Positions 31,676 to 40,356 of a stretch of 64,000 nt of DNA are shown one piece after another. Source of the stretch: Gilliamella sp. wkB7 (GTDB lineage: Bacteria > Pseudomonadota > Gammaproteobacteria > Enterobacterales > Orbaceae); NCBI RefSeq assembly GCF_001693435.1, contig NZ_CM004509.1, positions 2,418,001 through 2,482,000 of the forward strand, in the 5' to 3' direction. Below the pieces are notes generated by a model. That model made no database searches, was not told where the DNA came from, and worked only from the letters and a program-made list of their open reading frames with translations. A program made the position numbers and the translations under genes. Each line of letters starts with the position of its first letter. Position 1 is the stretch's first letter.

Positions 31676-32772
31676 TGTCTCAAATCTATCTAGTTGGAGG
31701 GTGTGTTCGGGATAGATTGTTAGGATTACTGAGCGCGGACCGTGATTGGGTTGTTGTTGGAGCAACGCCTGAGGAATTATTATCTTTAGGCTATCAACAG
31801 GTCGGTAAAGATTTCCCTGTATTTTTACATCCAGTTACAAAAGAAGAATATGCATTAGCGAGGACAGAACGCAAAGCAGGTAATGGCTATACTGGATTTA
31901 TTTGTGATTTCAGTAAAGACATTACTTTAGAACAAGATCTTATCCGACGAGATCTTACCATCAATGCTATTGCTATGGATGAAGAAAATAATATTATTGA
32001 TCCTTACTATGGCGTTGAAGATATCAAACGTAAGCTGTTACGTCATATCTCGCCTGCTTTCCGTGAAGATCCTTTGCGAGTTTTGCGAGTCGCGCGTTTT
32101 GCGGCACGTTATCATCAATTAGGTTTTGTTGTTGCAACAGAAACAATGAATCTTATGAAAGATATGGTTTTAGCCGGAGAAATTAGTTATCTAACCCCAG
32201 AGCGTGTCTGGAAAGAGACTGAAAAAGCCTTATCTACTTTAGATCCTCAAATCTATTTTCAAGTTTTGGAACAATGTGGAGCACTTGCTATATTGTTTCC
32301 ATCATTAGTCTTATCCGATACGGTTATTGATGCTTTAAAACACTCTGTTTCATTAACTAACGATTTAACCATCCGTTTTAGTGTTCTTTGTTCGCAATTA
32401 TCAACTAGGCATGCAGTTGAAGATTTATGTAGTAAAGTCAAATCACCCAATAATTATACTAAGCTTGCCATAATGGTTAAGCAATACTATAAAGATGTCC
32501 AGTCTGTGCAAACACTCACAGCTGAACAAATTATCTGTTTACTAAATAGAATTGATGTATGGCGTAATCCACAACATCTTTCTCAATTGATTATGGCAAG
32601 CGAGGCTTTAGCTAAAACTGCATCCTTTCCACAAGCACAATATTTAGAAAATGCTTATAAACTAGCTAATAGTGTTAATGTGCAAAAAATTATTTCCGAT
32701 GGGTTTACTGGAAAAGAAATTCAAATTGAACTACAAAAAAGGCGAATTGAATTGTTATTAAACCGGATTTGA
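31675..32772 (+). CDS. cca: CCA-adding tRNA nucleotidyltransferase with degenerate HD region
   Basis: Adds or repairs the 3' CCA of tRNAs. 365 residues (E. coli 412). The nucleotidyltransferase core is intact: YLVGGCVRDRLLGL, DRDWVVVGATPEE, RDLTINAIAMD, EDPLRVLRVARFAARY and LTPERVWKE. The HD phosphohydrolase domain is shortened and its metal ligands are lost: the E. coli CHDLGKG (His255-Asp256) is replaced by CSQLSTR (Ser240-Gln241), and the HHGHG stretch is missing. The 2',3'-cyclic phosphodiesterase/phosphatase activities should be absent. The start overlaps the ygiM stop. Confidence 0.93.
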   Translation: MSQIYLVGGCVRDRLLGLLSADRDWVVVGATPEELLSLGYQQVGKDFPVFLHPVTKEEYALARTERKAGNGYTGFICDFSKDITLEQDLIRRDLTINAIAMDEENNIIDPYYGVEDIKRKLLRHISPAFREDPLRVLRVARFAARYHQLGFVVATETMNLMKDMVLAGEISYLTPERVWKETEKALSTLDPQIYFQVLEQCGALAILFPSLVLSDTVIDALKHSVSLTNDLTIRFSVLCSQLSTRHAVEDLCSKVKSPNNYTKLAIMVKQYYKDVQSVQTLTAEQIICLLNRIDVWRNPQHLSQLIMASEALAKTASFPQAQYLENAYKLANSVNVQKIISDGFTGKEIQIELQKRRIELLLNRI

Positions 32773-32822
32773 TTGCATCTTAATCGATCGTAACTTTTTT
32801 TCAAAATATCTAAAAAAAAGTG

Positions 32823-32851
32823 TTGACGATTTGCCGGAACTTAAGCATAAT
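32823..32851 (+). promoter_or_regulatory. Promoter of the tRNA operon with GC-rich discriminator
   Basis: TTGACG (32823-32828), 17-base spacer, CATAAT (32846-32851), followed by the GC-rich discriminator GCGCCTCGC. That combination is typical of stable-RNA promoters under stringent (ppGpp/DksA) control. Confidence 0.85.
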
Positions 32852-32889
32852 GCGCCTCGCAGTGTTGGTTATGACGTTGCGAATGAGAT

Positions 32890-32966
32890 GGCTACGTAGC
32901 TCAGCTGGTTAGAGCACATCACTCATAATGATGGGGTCACAGGTTCGAATCCCGTCGTAGCCACCA
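32890..32966 (+). tRNA. metT: tRNA-Met(CAT), elongator
   Basis: 77 nt. Acceptor GGCTACG/CGTAGCC, anticodon loop CTCATAA (CAT), encoded CCA. Nearly identical to E. coli metT. First of seven tRNAs. Confidence 0.97.
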
Positions 32967-33003
32967 TTAAGATTAGGTAGTACTTTTACCGGAAGTATTC
33001 AGT

Positions 33004-33088
33004 GCGGGTGTGGCGAAATTGGTAGACGCACCAGATTTAGGTTCTGGCGCCGCAAGGTGTGTGAGTTCAAGTCTCTCCACCCGCACCA
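33004..33088 (+). tRNA. leuW: tRNA-Leu(TAG)
   Basis: 85 nt class II tRNA. Acceptor GCGGGTG/CACCCGC, anticodon stem CCAGA/TCTGG around TTTAGGT (TAG), variable arm present, CCA encoded. Closely matches E. coli leuW. Confidence 0.97.
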
Positions 33089-33113
33089 TTTAATCTTAAT
33101 ATTAATCCTTTAT

Positions 33114-33188
33114 TGGGGTATAGCCAAGCGGTAAGGCAGCGGGTTTTGATCCCGCCATGCCCAGGTTCGAATCCTGGTACCCCAGCCA
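33114..33188 (+). tRNA. glnU: tRNA-Gln(TTG), copy 1
   Basis: 75 nt. Acceptor TGGGGTA/TACCCCA, anticodon loop TTTTGAT (TTG), CCA encoded. Identical to the copy at 33374. Confidence 0.97.
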
Positions 33189-33265
33189 TTCCATTCTGCG
33201 TAATTTTTTAAGATGCTTTAGTCCGTTTAATTTTTTAGGTTTATACCTCTTTATTGATTATTTAT

Positions 33266-33348
33266 ACGGGTGTGGCGAAATTGGTAGATGCCCAGATTTA
33301 AGTTCTGGCGCCGCAAGGTTGTGAGTTCAAGTCTCTTCATCCGTACCA
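33266..33348 (+). tRNA. tRNA-Leu(TAA), diverged copy of the leuW type
   Basis: 83 nt. Nearly the same sequence as the tRNA-Leu(TAG) at 33004, but the anticodon loop reads TTTAAGT (TAA), one base is deleted before the anticodon stem (position 26 region) and one in the variable arm. The acceptor is ACGGGTG/CATCCGT with a G-T pair, and the D-stem also has a G-T pair. It still folds as a cloverleaf and has CCA. It may be a functional UUA/UUG reader created by duplication and anticodon change, or a decaying copy. Confidence 0.8.
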
Positions 33349-33373
33349 TTTAATCTTAATAATTATCTTTTAT

Positions 33374-33448
33374 TGGGGTATAGCCAAGCGGTAAGGCAGC
33401 GGGTTTTGATCCCGCCATGCCCAGGTTCGAATCCTGGTACCCCAGCCA
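33374..33448 (+). tRNA. tRNA-Gln(TTG), copy 2
   Basis: 75 nt, identical to the tRNA-Gln at 33114; anticodon TTG. Part of the second Leu-Gln unit. Confidence 0.97.
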
Positions 33449-33513
33449 TTTTATCCTGTATAATATATTAAAATTTTTAAATCTGATATATACTATTTTA
33501 TCAATAGTTCAAT

Positions 33514-33598
33514 ACGGGTATGGCGGAATTGGTAGACGCGCTAGATTCAGATTCTAGTTCCGAAAGGTGTGCGAGTTCAAATCTCACTACCCGTACCA
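33514..33598 (+). tRNA. tRNA-Leu(CAG)
   Basis: 85 nt. Acceptor ACGGGTA/TACCCGT, anticodon stem CTAGA/TCTAG around TTCAGAT (CAG), variable arm and CCA present. Reads CUG. Confidence 0.96.
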
Positions 33599-33613
33599 TA
33601 TATTTTTTTATAA

Positions 33614-33688
33614 TGGGGTATAGCCAAGCGGTAAGGCAGCGGATTCTGATTCCGCCATTCCAAGGTTCGAATCCTTGTACCCCAGCCA
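33614..33688 (+). tRNA. glnV: tRNA-Gln(CTG)
   Basis: 75 nt. Same scaffold as the two TTG copies, with anticodon loop TTCTGAT (CTG) and compensating anticodon-stem and T-stem changes. Reads CAG. Last of the cluster. Confidence 0.96.
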
Positions 33689-34611
33689 TAAATGTGCATT
33701 CCTTTCTTATATTTGGTCAACTCTTTCACAATATTATTTGAGTCCATAAATAGCATTAATTCATACTTTTTTTACAACTATTTAGTTGCTCTAACAGATA
33801 CATTAATTTGATATTGATTATCGTTGTTCTTCTCCTTTTAAATGCAATTTATATTTATGAACTTTATTACTAATGTATGGTTAATAATATAAATTATGAT
33901 TACCTAATTCCATTTAGTCAAAAAGCTTGTATTAACTTAATCGTTACACTGTTGGGTTAAGATAACTAAACTAAAAATAGTTGTATAAAGTCTATGTTTA
34001 TCTACTTTCAAATTAAAAACACCTTGAACATTGTTAGTTTAATTCCACTAGTCGGTAAAACATAATTTTTTTGATAATGTCGAATTTTTTAACCATAAAC
34101 TAATGCCTTTCATTTATGGTGAAATAAAATATCAATAGGCTGTAGAGACTCATCAGATACTTGATAATGAAAAAATTAAAGATCGAAAAATGGTAATCTC
34201 AAAATAAATTTAGGTTCAATTAGTGTAAAATCTAAGCGTTAGAAAAGAATAATTAAAAGTCTTTGTTCCGACACAAGTAAAAAATTAGCTCAAATTCCTA
34301 TAGAATTTATGATTGATTAGATAAAATCTATTTGTTGTTATTATAGAACTTTTATATAGCAATTTTTCTATAATTATTTAACAGAAGTACTATATTAATT
34401 ATCAAGTCAGAATAAATTAGTAACCTAGTGGAAAAATGTTAGAAGCGTATAAAACCAAAATATAGTATAAGTAATCAAATAATATGACACAAATCGAATA
34501 TAGATAAGTATTAAGTAATCAGCATTATTTTCATATTGATTTATGTGTTTCTAATAAGTAATTTATATGTAGATAGTATATAAATTGCCGGCAAAACAGG
34601 GATTTTTAAAA
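33689..34611. other. Gene-free AT-rich interval
   Basis: About 920 bases between the tRNA operon and the coiled-coil operon. I see no ORF with coding character, no RNA gene and no clear terminator for the tRNA transcript. Confidence 0.55.
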
Positions 34612-34644
34612 TTAATCATTATCCACGATAGAACGTGAATAATG
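34612..34644 (-). terminator. Probable terminator of the coiled-coil operon
   Basis: CATTATCCACG (34617-34627) pairs with CGTGAATAATG (34634-34644), 11 bp with one mismatch. On the minus strand it is followed by ATTAATTTT. It lies 31 bases beyond the last stop codon. Confidence 0.5.
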
Positions 34645-34674
34645 AATATATTATAAAAAAGCCTATACCTAGAT

Positions 34675-36081
34675 TTAAAAACTGTCTGTCGTTTTATATC
34701 CTCCACCACCTGACGATGAACTTGATGAGTAACTACCGCGACTTGATGATGAACTACTACTGGATGAAGAACTACTACGGTATGAAGACCCCCAAGAAGA
34801 TGATTTTGATGAATAGCTCAATAATGATCCGATACTGCTTTGATGTACCGAAGTTCTTCTTTCGATTTTTATTCGTACTCTATAGCTAAGTAGTGTCTCA
34901 ACAATGGTAATTGGAAAAACATCATTGTTTAATAATTTATTTAATAGTTCATTCAGATTATACGAAGATATCCTATATTCATATAAAAAACTGGAAATAT
35001 TGTATTCCTTAAAAAGATGAAGTGTTTCATTAAAACGCTCATAGGTTTTCATTAAATCTGAAGTTGTATTACGAAGATGAACAATATGATTCTCAGATTG
35101 CTTTATCTGTTTCTCTATTTCATAGAGCTTTTTAAGTAATATATCATCTCCTTTAGTTTTTGTTTGTAAGGTTAGCTGCTGAAGTCTATCAAAAGACTTA
35201 TGTTTTAAAAACTCAGCAAGTTGCAAAGAGAGTCTTTTAAACTCGAGGCTTTTTCCTGTTTGTGTTTCATTTAAAACATTATAATTTTCTTGCTTTTCTC
35301 GCTCTAGATTCGCTAAATCCTGCTCAATTTCTGCTAATTCAACTCTTATCGCTGGTATTTTCAAAACAGTTTCAACACTATGTTCTTTCTGTTCTTTTTG
35401 TTTTAATGCTAATTCATAAGATCTTGTTTGATTTTCGTAACGTGATTTTGATTCATTTAGTAATGAATTGATTAATTTGTAATTTTTGTAATTTTGAGAA
35501 AAATTAACAAATCTTGCTAACCATGCATCTAGGTTTTTTAAGATCCAAAAAGCTTTGTAATTATTTTCACCATAGTTTCGCTTAATTAAATAATTAAAAT
35601 ACCTATTTTCGTTATATTGAACAAGTTTTTCTGAAAACTCGCTTTGAGAAGCTTCAAAGTTTTCAGTTTCTTTATCAAAGCGTTCTTTTTCGATAGTAAA
35701 GCGATCAAATAGCGATAGATAATCGGGATCTTTCTCAAGTTGTAGCGTTTTTTCGGTTGTAAGTTCATCTAATCTTATCAAAATTTCTGTTAATTTTATC
35801 TGCTGCTTATCAATTTTTTTGTCTAAACTGTAAGATTTGCTTTTTAATTGCTTTAAAACATTTTGTAACTGGTCAATAATTTTTTGTATTTTAATATCGT
35901 TATTTTCAGGTGATTCTAATAAATAGATAGTCGCAATTTTATTATAAATATTTGCTTGTTGAGTCTTTAAATCAAGTAATTTTTCATGTGTATCATGTAA
36001 TTCTTGATTGGCTGAGTCCAAAGAAGCCTTAGTTGTACGAGCTTTTTGATTAATGGTGCTTTCAATTGTTCTTGTCTGCAT
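34675..36081 (-). CDS. Coiled-coil protein with poly-Ser/Gly C-terminal tail
   Basis: 468 residues, unrecognised. Almost entirely helical with heptad-like patterns (about residues 15-330; for example ELAEIEQDLANLEREKQENYNV). There is no signal peptide and no clear membrane segment. The last ~60 residues are low complexity: repeated Ser runs (YRSSSSSSSS...), then SSSSSGGGGYKTTDSF. Serine codons are mixed, so this is not a simple nucleotide repeat. Third gene of an operon, starting 3 bp after the preceding stop, so translation is probably coupled. Likely structural or scaffolding; function not assignable. Confidence 0.75.
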   Translation of the reverse strand: MQTRTIESTINQKARTTKASLDSANQELHDTHEKLLDLKTQQANIYNKIATIYLLESPENNDIKIQKIIDQLQNVLKQLKSKSYSLDKKIDKQQIKLTEILIRLDELTTEKTLQLEKDPDYLSLFDRFTIEKERFDKETENFEASQSEFSEKLVQYNENRYFNYLIKRNYGENNYKAFWILKNLDAWLARFVNFSQNYKNYKLINSLLNESKSRYENQTRSYELALKQKEQKEHSVETVLKIPAIRVELAEIEQDLANLEREKQENYNVLNETQTGKSLEFKRLSLQLAEFLKHKSFDRLQQLTLQTKTKGDDILLKKLYEIEKQIKQSENHIVHLRNTTSDLMKTYERFNETLHLFKEYNISSFLYEYRISSYNLNELLNKLLNNDVFPITIVETLLSYRVRIKIERRTSVHQSSIGSLLSYSSKSSSWGSSYRSSSSSSSSSSSSRGSYSSSSSSGGGGYKTTDSF

Positions 36082-36084
36082 GGT

Positions 36085-37455
36085 TTACCACTCTAAAATC
36101 CTGCCTGATTTAACTGAATTTGGACAGTTAAACGTTAAACGTCCTTTTGGTTTAGCACAAAGTTTATTATTATCAATATGCCCATCATTTATTTTATCCT
36201 CTTTAACGGCATTAAATGATTTTAAGGTAACTTGTTGACCAAACATCTCCACTAATTTGGTTTCACCGGTTTCGATGCTTTTTACCCATATTGATGTTGG
36301 CTTACCGGTTGATGTTAATGCTTGGACAATTAAATACCAAGATTTACCATTAGTATTCTCATGTGTGCGTTCAACCCCAGATTTATGATCTGGATGGTCA
36401 ACGATGGTCAACGTTAAATTAGTTTGTGCTAGTTTAATGTAGTAAGCCATCATTGTTTGATAATTTTCAACATTTTCAAAATTTAAATCTTTTAAATCAG
36501 CAAGTAATGAAGTTTGAAGCGCAATAATAGGATCCATATCTGATTTAGGTACGTTTAATTCTAGTAACTGTTTCGTATCAGACTCAATTTTCTTTTCAAG
36601 AAATTCTGCACGTTCAATTGAAGAATAAAGTGTTTCAATCCGATTAGTATCGATATTTGTTTGACCTTGATTAAGGCTATCAATAATAGAATCGACAATA
36701 TTTTGTAAAATAGGGTATTTTTTACTAGCATCAGTAAATTCTTGATTTTGGATTAGTTTAGTTAATTTCTTGTCCGTTTCAATTAATTCTTGCAATTGTG
36801 TTATTTGCGAAGTGACTTCGGATAATTTAGTTTTGATTGAGTAGTCAGTTTCTTTTAAATATTTAAGTATATCTTTATCTTTTTGCGCTATTGAAGATAG
36901 ATCTGCCCCAGGTTTTACTATAGAAGAAATATTATCTTGGTTAAGCAGATCAATAATTGAGTTTTTTAATTTTTTTATTGGGACTTGGGCAAAATTGACA
37001 GAATGCTTATCAATTTCAAGAAATTTTCTATTTAAATCATTTAAACTACTTTTTGCGGATAAGATATGGTTATAAGTACTATCAATATTACTTTTTATTT
37101 TTTTTGTAATCGTTACTTCTGCAAAGTTAATTAACGTTAAAACGAATAAAATAATATATATAATAGTAAATAAAATGTTTCTTTTAATATAACATAAAGC
37201 AAGAAAATGCATAAACCAATTACGTTTAGGTACATTAAACCGCAAACGCTTATCAAACCAAAGATTAATTCCTTTTTCTATAAGACTATCATCAATAAAT
37301 TGTCCTTTGGTTTGATAGTAATTTTTTATGTTTTCTTTCAATTTATCCCGCAAAACATTGCGATCAAGGTGCTCAAGTAATAATTGCTGTTTTTGATAAA
37401 GCTCATCAATTATTGCCATCGCTCCTAATTGTTCACTAAGCTTAATTTCCGACAT
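36085..37455 (-). CDS. Membrane-anchored coiled-coil protein (DUF6384-like C-terminus)
   Basis: 456 residues. An N-terminal cytosolic helical part (1-90) is followed by one transmembrane segment (about 93-114, NILFTIIYIILFVLTLINF), a long coiled-coil region (about 118-330) and a C-terminal strand-rich domain (SWYLIVQALTSTGKPTSIWVKSIETGE...VTLKSF). The layout recalls proteins annotated DUF6384; that link is from memory and tentative. The start overlaps the previous stop (TAATG at 37455). Probably the membrane anchor of a complex with its two operon partners. Confidence 0.72.
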   Translation of the reverse strand: MSEIKLSEQLGAMAIIDELYQKQQLLLEHLDRNVLRDKLKENIKNYYQTKGQFIDDSLIEKGINLWFDKRLRFNVPKRNWFMHFLALCYIKRNILFTIIYIILFVLTLINFAEVTITKKIKSNIDSTYNHILSAKSSLNDLNRKFLEIDKHSVNFAQVPIKKLKNSIIDLLNQDNISSIVKPGADLSSIAQKDKDILKYLKETDYSIKTKLSEVTSQITQLQELIETDKKLTKLIQNQEFTDASKKYPILQNIVDSIIDSLNQGQTNIDTNRIETLYSSIERAEFLEKKIESDTKQLLELNVPKSDMDPIIALQTSLLADLKDLNFENVENYQTMMAYYIKLAQTNLTLTIVDHPDHKSGVERTHENTNGKSWYLIVQALTSTGKPTSIWVKSIETGETKLVEMFGQQVTLKSFNAVKEDKINDGHIDNNKLCAKPKGRLTFNCPNSVKSGRILEW

Positions 37456-38606
37456 TAACTATTAACCTTTAGAATAATATTGTTAAAGCGTTGTTTTCCA
37501 TCTTCGACAATACGATCTATTTCTTTTGCATTTTCAATTGATTCATTTCGTAATTCGCTAATTAGCTGTTGGCTTGATTCTTGATAATTAACGATCGCTT
37601 CAACTAAAGAACGTAACGAATCGGCTTTAATAGTAGAACCATATCCAGCTCGTAAAGCTTCATCTAATTGTTTATTACCAACAGATGCTATACTTTCTAT
37701 GCCTTTATTCATACCATCTTTCAAGGCTTCTAAGGTTTTAGTACTTTCACTTAAACCAGTTAAAGAAGTTATTGAAGCACTTAAAGCAGTAAACACAATT
37801 TCATTCGTTGAAAAAAAGTTAACACTTTGTTGATATACTCGTTCTTTCACAGAAGTTGTTTGTTGTAAACGTGCAAATACTGCTTCGGCTGAATTATAAG
37901 ATACGGTTAAATTATTCGCTAAATCCAAAATAATTTGATAACGGCTATCTTCTTGTTGAACATTACGTAATGCTTCATCTCTAATTAGTTCTAAACGTGC
38001 TCGAGCTACATGATCATCAGAATTGAAATTATCTACATCGGCAATAGCTAGTGATAATTTATTTTTACAATCTTCGAGTCGGGCTGTAGCCATATTGACT
38101 AATTCTTCGGCGGTAATTTGTGCTTGTTTTAATCCAAATCTAAAATCCTGATAAGCATTTAAAATAATACGTTCACGTTCGACCTGATTACCTGTTTCTT
38201 TTGATACTTCTAAGTAAGTAGATTTGATAAGATTGAAACGATCTGGAATTGATCCGCGTTTAAGTTTCATCCAACCAATTTTGACTCTTTCCAAAAAGTC
38301 TAATCGACCATCATCAAGCCAACCTATCATTTTTTCCATATCAGTACGAATACTATCAAAATGATTAACTATTTTGGTATAGCGCTGTGATACTTCAACA
38401 CCATCAATTTGATCTCGGACTACTTCATTAAATGCGCCTTGTTGTTGCAAAGTGCGTGCTATCGACATAACTCGGTTTTTATCAATCTCGGTAACATTAT
38501 CCAGTAATTTTAAAATTGGGGCATCGGTTTGAGGTTTAAGTATAATGCCGATTTTATTTAATACTTGTACTGCTCTATCGACATAAGGAACAACTTGACT
38601 AGACAT
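37455..38606 (-). CDS. TelA-like helical protein, first gene of coiled-coil operon
   Basis: 383 residues, helical, no signal peptide or membrane segment. The middle (ARARLELIRDEALRNVQQ... to FTALSASITSLTGLSE) and C-terminal helices (KTLEALKDGMNKGIESI) recall the architecture of TelA/'toxic anion resistance' proteins, but similarity by eye is weak, so the assignment is tentative. SD AAGGA lies 8 bases before the ATG on the minus strand; a good promoter (38657-38685) precedes it. It is coupled to the next gene by a one-base overlap. Confidence 0.7.
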   Translation of the reverse strand: MSSQVVPYVDRAVQVLNKIGIILKPQTDAPILKLLDNVTEIDKNRVMSIARTLQQQGAFNEVVRDQIDGVEVSQRYTKIVNHFDSIRTDMEKMIGWLDDGRLDFLERVKIGWMKLKRGSIPDRFNLIKSTYLEVSKETGNQVERERIILNAYQDFRFGLKQAQITAEELVNMATARLEDCKNKLSLAIADVDNFNSDDHVARARLELIRDEALRNVQQEDSRYQIILDLANNLTVSYNSAEAVFARLQQTTSVKERVYQQSVNFFSTNEIVFTALSASITSLTGLSESTKTLEALKDGMNKGIESIASVGNKQLDEALRAGYGSTIKADSLRSLVEAIVNYQESSQQLISELRNESIENAKEIDRIVEDGKQRFNNIILKVNS

Positions 38607-38656
38607 TTTTTAATCCTTTAAAATATTTGTAATAAATTTATTAGTTAACGCAAAAA

Positions 38657-38685
38657 ATTATATATCATTAACTTAATATTAACAA
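38657..38685 (-). promoter_or_regulatory. Promoter of the coiled-coil operon
   Basis: Minus strand: TTGTTA (38685-38680), 17-base spacer, TATAAT (38662-38657), about 50 bases before the ATG. This makes the three genes a self-contained transcription unit. Confidence 0.65.
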
Positions 38686-39205
38686 TTTATCATTGATTTA
38701 AAATAGAAATTCATAAAGACGCTTTTTAATATAAACATAAAATATAACTGTTAAAGTTTAATTAGACATATTCAAATAGCGATTTATTCATTTTAATATT
38801 TCATCTTTTGTTGAATAACTTTATGTATAAACTTAATGGTATGGAAAACTAGTTAATGACCCTCCACATGGTATAATTATTGATTACCCCAAATCAGATA
38901 GCCACTCATTCAAATAACTTTACTGAGTCATTAAACTTTACATATCAAGCAGAAGTTTTGAATTGTATATAGTTAATATTTTGAGATAGGTTAAATGAAA
39001 AGAAAAGATGTATGAGATAGAAATTTTTAGCATCTAAAATGCACATGATAAATAAAATAGTATGTAACCAATCGACTATAAAATATCTAGCAAAAGATAT
39101 AAATTTTAATTCTATTGATATACTTTTAATGAGGAGTGAATAATATAACTTTCCACGTGGTTAAACGGATATTTCACGTAGAAAGTTATATAAAAAATTA
39201 ACTTA
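38686..39205. repeat. Gene-free interval containing a 17-bp inverted repeat
   Basis: About 520 bases with no ORF. Arms at 39143-39159 (ATATAACTTTCCACGTG) and 39175-39191 (CACGTAGAAAGTTATAT) pair over 17 bp with one mismatch around a 15-base loop. It lies just past the stop of the minus-strand DUF1471 gene but has no T-tract on that strand, so it may be an mRNA-end hairpin rather than a simple terminator. Confidence 0.6.
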
Positions 39206-40006
39206 TTATCTATATAAATTTACATAAACGGTTTGTGTTGTACTGGCTGGATTTGTTGTTATTTCTTTCACATAATAAAAGTGTGCATCATTAGCAATTG
39301 CATATTTTTGAGCCTCAGCACTGATTTCGGCTGTATTGTTGAATGAACCATGAAAACTAATCGTTTCATAAGGTGTCATTGTTTTAAACGCATCACTCGT
39401 GATTTCGTAAGCATCCTCACCTTCTATTGCTTTAGAAACAATGAAATCTCTTACTACTGCATCTTTTTTATATAATGCAACATCGACTTCTTGTGCCTGA
39501 TTTTTGATATCAGAAGGAGCAATAGAGAAAACATAAAAAGCATATGCATTCTTTTCTGCGGCTAATTTACTCGCATCATTCGTTATTTCGGCAGTATTAT
39601 TGTAATTACCTTTAAATTTGATAACTTCAAATGGAAGATAATAAAGCGCTTTAGCTCGTGGATAAAGAACAACACCATTTTGTGTCACTTCTTTTTTTTC
39701 CACTGCGACAGGTTGGTTAGATTGATAAATATCGGCGTAAACAACAGCGCTATCGGCTGAATTATTAGTCATTGCATTCTCAATTGCTTTGATATGATAA
39801 TACTTAGCACCAGCTTCATCAGCTGCTCGAGAAATATCATCTGCTGCATTTTCAGCTTGTAAATATCTACCCGTTACAGAAATTTCTTTAAGTGGGATTA
39901 AGTTTTTTGCTTCTTGAGAGGTTAAAGCATCTGCTGCATAAACACTAGCAACAGGTAATGATAATAAAAGAGCAAGAGTAATAGATAATTTGTTTAAACG
40001 TTTCAT
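39206..40006 (-). CDS. ydgH: Periplasmic triple-DUF1471 (YdgH/BhsA/McbA-like) protein
   Basis: 266 residues from the chosen start. Signal peptide (ALLLSLPVASVYA-A), then three DUF1471 repeats: ISVTGRYLQAENAADDISRA..., IKFKGNYNNTAEITNDASKL... and ISFHGSFNNTAEISAEAQKY..., each ending in a YY/FY-V-x-I strand. E. coli YdgH likewise has three such domains; single-domain relatives (BhsA, McbA) are envelope stress and biofilm proteins. The ATG at 40006 has AAGGA 7 bases upstream and a basic MKRLNKL signal start; an in-frame ATG at 40021 is less likely. Confidence 0.85.
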   Translation of the reverse strand: MKRLNKLSITLALLLSLPVASVYAADALTSQEAKNLIPLKEISVTGRYLQAENAADDISRAADEAGAKYYHIKAIENAMTNNSADSAVVYADIYQSNQPVAVEKKEVTQNGVVLYPRAKALYYLPFEVIKFKGNYNNTAEITNDASKLAAEKNAYAFYVFSIAPSDIKNQAQEVDVALYKKDAVVRDFIVSKAIEGEDAYEITSDAFKTMTPYETISFHGSFNNTAEISAEAQKYAIANDAHFYYVKEITTNPASTTQTVYVNLYR

Positions 40007-40356
40007 GATCATTTCCTTCATTTTTAAATTATTAAAACTAAAGTTAATTTTTAAAGCTTTTTTTTATTTGCAAATATAAAACATAATTTACAGATATTTA
40101 TACACCACCAAATTTAAGATTTTTATGTCTATATCTACCTATTATTAATTACGTTTGGCCATAAATTTTTATCTAAGAAATAAAAGAACTGTTTGTTTTA
40201 AACTATTTGGATTTAATGATATTCATTAAAGAAATATATAGTAATAAATGAAACTTATAGAAACATTGCGTTAAAAATAAACGCTTACTGAAGAACGTTG
40301 ATTTAAGTAAAAATACTTTTTAAATTAGTTAGCTAATTTTTTAATATTATATTACT
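40007..40356. other. Intergenic region upstream of the DUF1471 gene
   Basis: 350 AT-rich bases between the nudL stop and the DUF1471 start, both on the minus strand. A small hairpin GCGTT/AACGC (40268-40284) is the only structure noted. The DUF1471 promoter must lie here, but no hexamer pair stands out. Confidence 0.4.

Noticed and set aside
33501..33741. ORFs of 62 and 73 codons on both strands across the tRNA-Leu(CAG) and tRNA-Gln(CTG) genes
   Set aside because: They are open readings through structured tRNA genes; no ribosome sites or families.
34635..34889. 84-codon plus-strand ORF opposite the poly-Ser tail
   Set aside because: Low-complexity shadow of the serine repeats, rich in Met/Tyr from antisense codons.
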